NCBI GenBank assembly: GCA_030066455.1
Contig: JASJBQ010000243.1
Location: 1 to 7,461, forward strand
Direction of reading: 5' to 3'
DNA: 7,461 bases
Source: Desulfobacterales bacterium
Lineage (GTDB): Bacteria; Desulfobacterota; Desulfobacteria; Desulfobacterales; UBA5852
A program made the position numbers and the translations under genes. The notes under the pieces were generated by a model. That model saw nothing but the letters and a program-made list of their open reading frames with translations. It did not search any database and was not told where the DNA came from. Shown here in pieces: positions 6,037 to 7,461 of the stretch; the stretch's first letter is position 1, and each line of letters begins with the position of its first letter.

Positions 6037-6686
6037 GCCGCTACCGCTTCACGATCCTGATGGTGGCCTTCCTGTTCGTCCTGGTGGTCTATCCCTTTCT
6101 CGAATATTTCCAATTGCTCCATATTGATTTTATCCTGACTATCTTTATCACCCTCCTGCTGATCTCCTGCATCCATGCCCTAAGCACGAGTCATCGCGAA
6201 GCGATCGTGGCGTGCCTGGTAATCATTCCGGCCATCTTCATGGACTGGATCGGCGTCTTCGTCGAAGGCCTTCATGTCGAGATCGTTGTCGACATTTATA
6301 AAATCGTGGCCTTCAGCTACATCTGCTACGGTCTTTTGCGCTACGCCCTGCGCGCCGGTGTGGTCGATCGTGAAAAGATCGCCGCCGCCGTCAATGTGTA
6401 TCTTTTCCTTGGCCTGATCTGGCGCGATCTCTATTCCCTGATCAGCCTCCTGATCCCCGGGGCCTATAACTCGGAACTGCTGTCCCAGACCGATTTTCTC
6501 TACTACAGCTTCGTGACCCTGAGCACCCTGGGTTATGGCGACGTCCTGCCCGTGATCGGGCCGGCCAAGGCCCTGGCCTACTTCGAGGCCATCATCGGCC
6601 AGCTTTACCTCACCATCCTGGTGGCCCGCCTGGTCGGGCTGCACATCGCCTATACCGGACCGGAGTGCCAGGACCGGGATTTGTAA
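6033..6686 (+). CDS. Putative K+ channel-like membrane protein (ion channel pore domain)
   Basis: This 217-residue inner-membrane protein carries a potassium-channel selectivity filter, TLGYGD (165-170), within SFVTLSTLGYGDVLPV. Hydrophobic segments fall at about 7-25, 32-50, 56-73, 86-104 and 120-140. The pore helix and filter are at about 152-172, and a last segment spans about 178-204. This arrangement resembles a six-segment channel subunit. No arginine-rich voltage sensor and no C-terminal RCK/TrkA-N regulatory domain are visible, as the protein ends about 13 residues after the last membrane segment. I chose GTG 6033 because GGAGG (6022-6026) lies six bases upstream, giving a GTGA overlap with the cupin stop. 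A longer in-frame start at 5964 would only add cupin-coding sequence. K+ selectivity is inferred from the filter. Confidence 0.9.
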   Translation: MSRYRFTILMVAFLFVLVVYPFLEYFQLLHIDFILTIFITLLLISCIHALSTSHREAIVACLVIIPAIFMDWIGVFVEGLHVEIVVDIYKIVAFSYICYGLLRYALRAGVVDREKIAAAVNVYLFLGLIWRDLYSLISLLIPGAYNSELLSQTDFLYYSFVTLSTLGYGDVLPVIGPAKALAYFEAIIGQLYLTILVARLVGLHIAYTGPECQDRDL

Positions 6687-6704
6687 AGACTAAGGGACAC
6701 CGCC

Positions 6705-6737
6705 ATGGCCGATGGAGACGAGGAGACCGGCAGATGA
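6705..6737 (+). CDS. Possible 10-residue leader ORF
   Basis: A tiny reading frame (MADGDEETGR) is preceded by AAGGGA (6692-6697) at a seven-base spacing. Its TGA overlaps the ATG of the next small ORF (ATGA, 6734-6737). It is acidic and too short to assign. Good ribosome-site spacing can occur by chance, so it is listed only as a possible leader peptide. Confidence 0.15.
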   Translation: MADGDEETGR

Positions 6738-6826
6738 CCATCGGGCATCGGCCCGAGGCCTTCGTGTTCGACCAGCGGCCGCGTCCGCTACGCACGTTCA
6801 TGCTGGGGGCTTTCGGCCGGGGATGA
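6734..6826 (+). CDS. Possible 30-residue small ORF upstream of the PAS-SpoIIE gene
   Basis: This 30-residue ORF starts with MTIGHRPEAFVF and ends LGAFGRG. It has GAGGAG (6720-6725) eight bases before its ATG. It is arginine-rich, without a signal peptide or a domain I recognise. It is in the same frame as the PAS-SpoIIE gene, and the only stop between them is its own TGA (6824-6826). It could be a leader peptide, a degenerate 5' extension or chance. No function is claimed. Confidence 0.2.
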   Translation: MTIGHRPEAFVFDQRPRPLRTFMLGAFGRG

Positions 6827-6836
6827 TCGAGCCCCC
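6805..6836 (+). other. GC-rich inverted repeat upstream of the PAS-SpoIIE gene
   Basis: GGGGGCT (6805-6811) and AGCCCCC (6830-6836) are perfect complements around an 18-base interval. A C-rich stretch follows rather than a T run. It overlaps the end of the 30-residue ORF and lies about 50 bases before the ATG at 6884. It could act as an attenuator-like or terminator-like structure between the channel gene and the phosphatase gene, but without a U tract this is uncertain. Confidence 0.3.
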
Positions 6837-6883
6837 CACCCCCGGGGAACGAACCGACCCTTGCGCCCAAAGAGAGGATCAAA

Positions 6884-7461
6884 ATGGAGAACGACCCCAT
6901 CGCCCAAGCCAACAACGCATTTTTCGAAATCGTTATGAATACGGTCAGCGAGGGGATCACCATTATCGACAAAGATCTTCGGATCAGATTTCAGAACCGG
7001 GTGATCACGCAGTTGTATGGGGCGTCCTTGATCGGCCGGCATTGTTACGCGGCTTATCGCGGTCGCAACCAGCCCTGTGAAGACTGCCAGATTCTGGATG
7101 TGTTCAAAGACGGCCAGGAACGAAGGCTGATCCGGGATATCGCCCTGCCCGACGGCGGGGTTCTGTTGGTCGAATTGATATCGGTCGCCCTCCGAGATGA
7201 CACCGGCCATATTATCGGCGCGGTTGAAGTCGCCCGCGACGTCACGGAGCAGAAAAAGGCCGAAGCATTGCTCAATAAAACGCTTGTCGAGCAAAACGAG
7301 GTGTTGCGGCATTTGAACCGGGAACTCTCCGATGCAACCGGCTACGTCCGGACCGTGCTGCCCCGGCCCATCACTTCGGGCGCCATTCAAATCGACTGGC
7401 GCTTTCTACCCTCGGCCTCCCTGGCGGGAGATTCGTTTGGGTATCACTGGATCGATGAGGA
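6884..7461 (+). CDS. PAS-SpoIIE (PP2C-type) serine phosphatase, partial at right edge
   Basis: The visible 192 codons (no stop before the window ends) encode a sensory PAS domain (about 10-120: TVSEGITIIDKDLRIRFQN, ending IIGAVEVARDVTEQ). A coiled-coil linker follows (about 121-150), then the beginning of a SpoIIE/RsbU-type phosphatase domain. The phosphatase start is recognisable by VLPRPITSG (158-166), then IDWRFLPSASLAGDSFGYHW; D183 in the AGD motif would be a metal ligand. Such proteins dephosphorylate serine on anti-anti-sigma (STAS) proteins in partner-switching pathways. The PAS domain carries C54, C65 and C68 (C-x10-C-x2-C). The ATG is supported by GAGAGGA (6872-6878) with a five-base spacer. 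The sequence gives no stimulus or partner, and the rest of the catalytic domain lies beyond the window. Confidence 0.92.
   Translation, partial: MENDPIAQANNAFFEIVMNTVSEGITIIDKDLRIRFQNRVITQLYGASLIGRHCYAAYRGRNQPCEDCQILDVFKDGQERRLIRDIALPDGGVLLVELISVALRDDTGHIIGAVEVARDVTEQKKAEALLNKTLVEQNEVLRHLNRELSDATGYVRTVLPRPITSGAIQIDWRFLPSASLAGDSFGYHWIDE

Noticed and set aside
6824..6826. The in-frame TGA before the phosphatase read as selenocysteine, joining the 30-codon ORF to the gene
   Set aside because: The PAS domain starts normally at ATG 6884, which has its own ribosome site. The intervening residues are a proline-rich string with no domain, and the nearby stem spans the TGA rather than following it as a bacterial SECIS would.
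1..7461. A defence island, phage, CRISPR or transposon origin for the window
   Set aside because: No transposase, integrase, restriction, toxin-antitoxin or repeat-array feature was seen. Composition looks even, and the genes are ordinary chromosomal housekeeping and signalling types.

Overview
The window is GC-rich, densely packed bacterial chromosome: nine protein-coding genes in about 7.5 kb, one of them cut by the right edge. Gene content suggests an anaerobic deltaproteobacterium of the Desulfobacterota type, perhaps near Desulfosarcina. The pointers are a DtxR-FeoA regulator, a SEC-C methionine aminopeptidase, PAS domains with cysteine clusters, and a PAS-SpoIIE phosphatase. This assignment is an inference from gene style only. 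No rRNA, tRNA, CRISPR array, insertion sequence or phage gene is visible.

Layout. On the minus strand, 12-776 encodes a DtxR/MntR-type metal-dependent repressor with a C-terminal FeoA domain. The intergenic region 777-1055 holds its likely promoter and a dyad-rich AT patch. Everything else is on the plus strand. A secreted cyclophilin (1056-1631) is followed one base later by a YcgN-like UPF0260 cysteine-cluster protein (1633-2109). After a promoter-like site (2156-2183) come a SEC-C methionine aminopeptidase (2242-3135) and a PAS-GGDEF diguanylate cyclase (3178-4080). A small HAD-superfamily protein related to soluble P-type ATPase domains (4155-4625) follows. A tightly overlapped trio comes next: a membrane-anchored GDSL/SGNH hydrolase (4797-5732), a cupin (5653-6036) and a K+-channel-like membrane protein (6033-6686). 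After about 200 bases holding two tiny ORFs and a GC-rich hairpin, a PAS-SpoIIE phosphatase (from 6884) runs off the window.

How they work together. Most are housekeeping or sensory genes: proline isomerisation in the envelope, N-terminal methionine removal, c-di-GMP signalling and serine-phosphatase signalling. The clearest physical unit is hydrolase-cupin-channel, whose overlapping reading frames imply translational coupling. Both PAS signalling proteins carry cysteine clusters in the sensory domain, which hints at redox or metal sensing. I do not see a defence system or another clearly undescribed machine. The points most worth following up are the mixed metal-ligand set of the regulator, the PAS cysteine motifs, the Asp-to-Asn change in the HAD protein and the overlapping trio.
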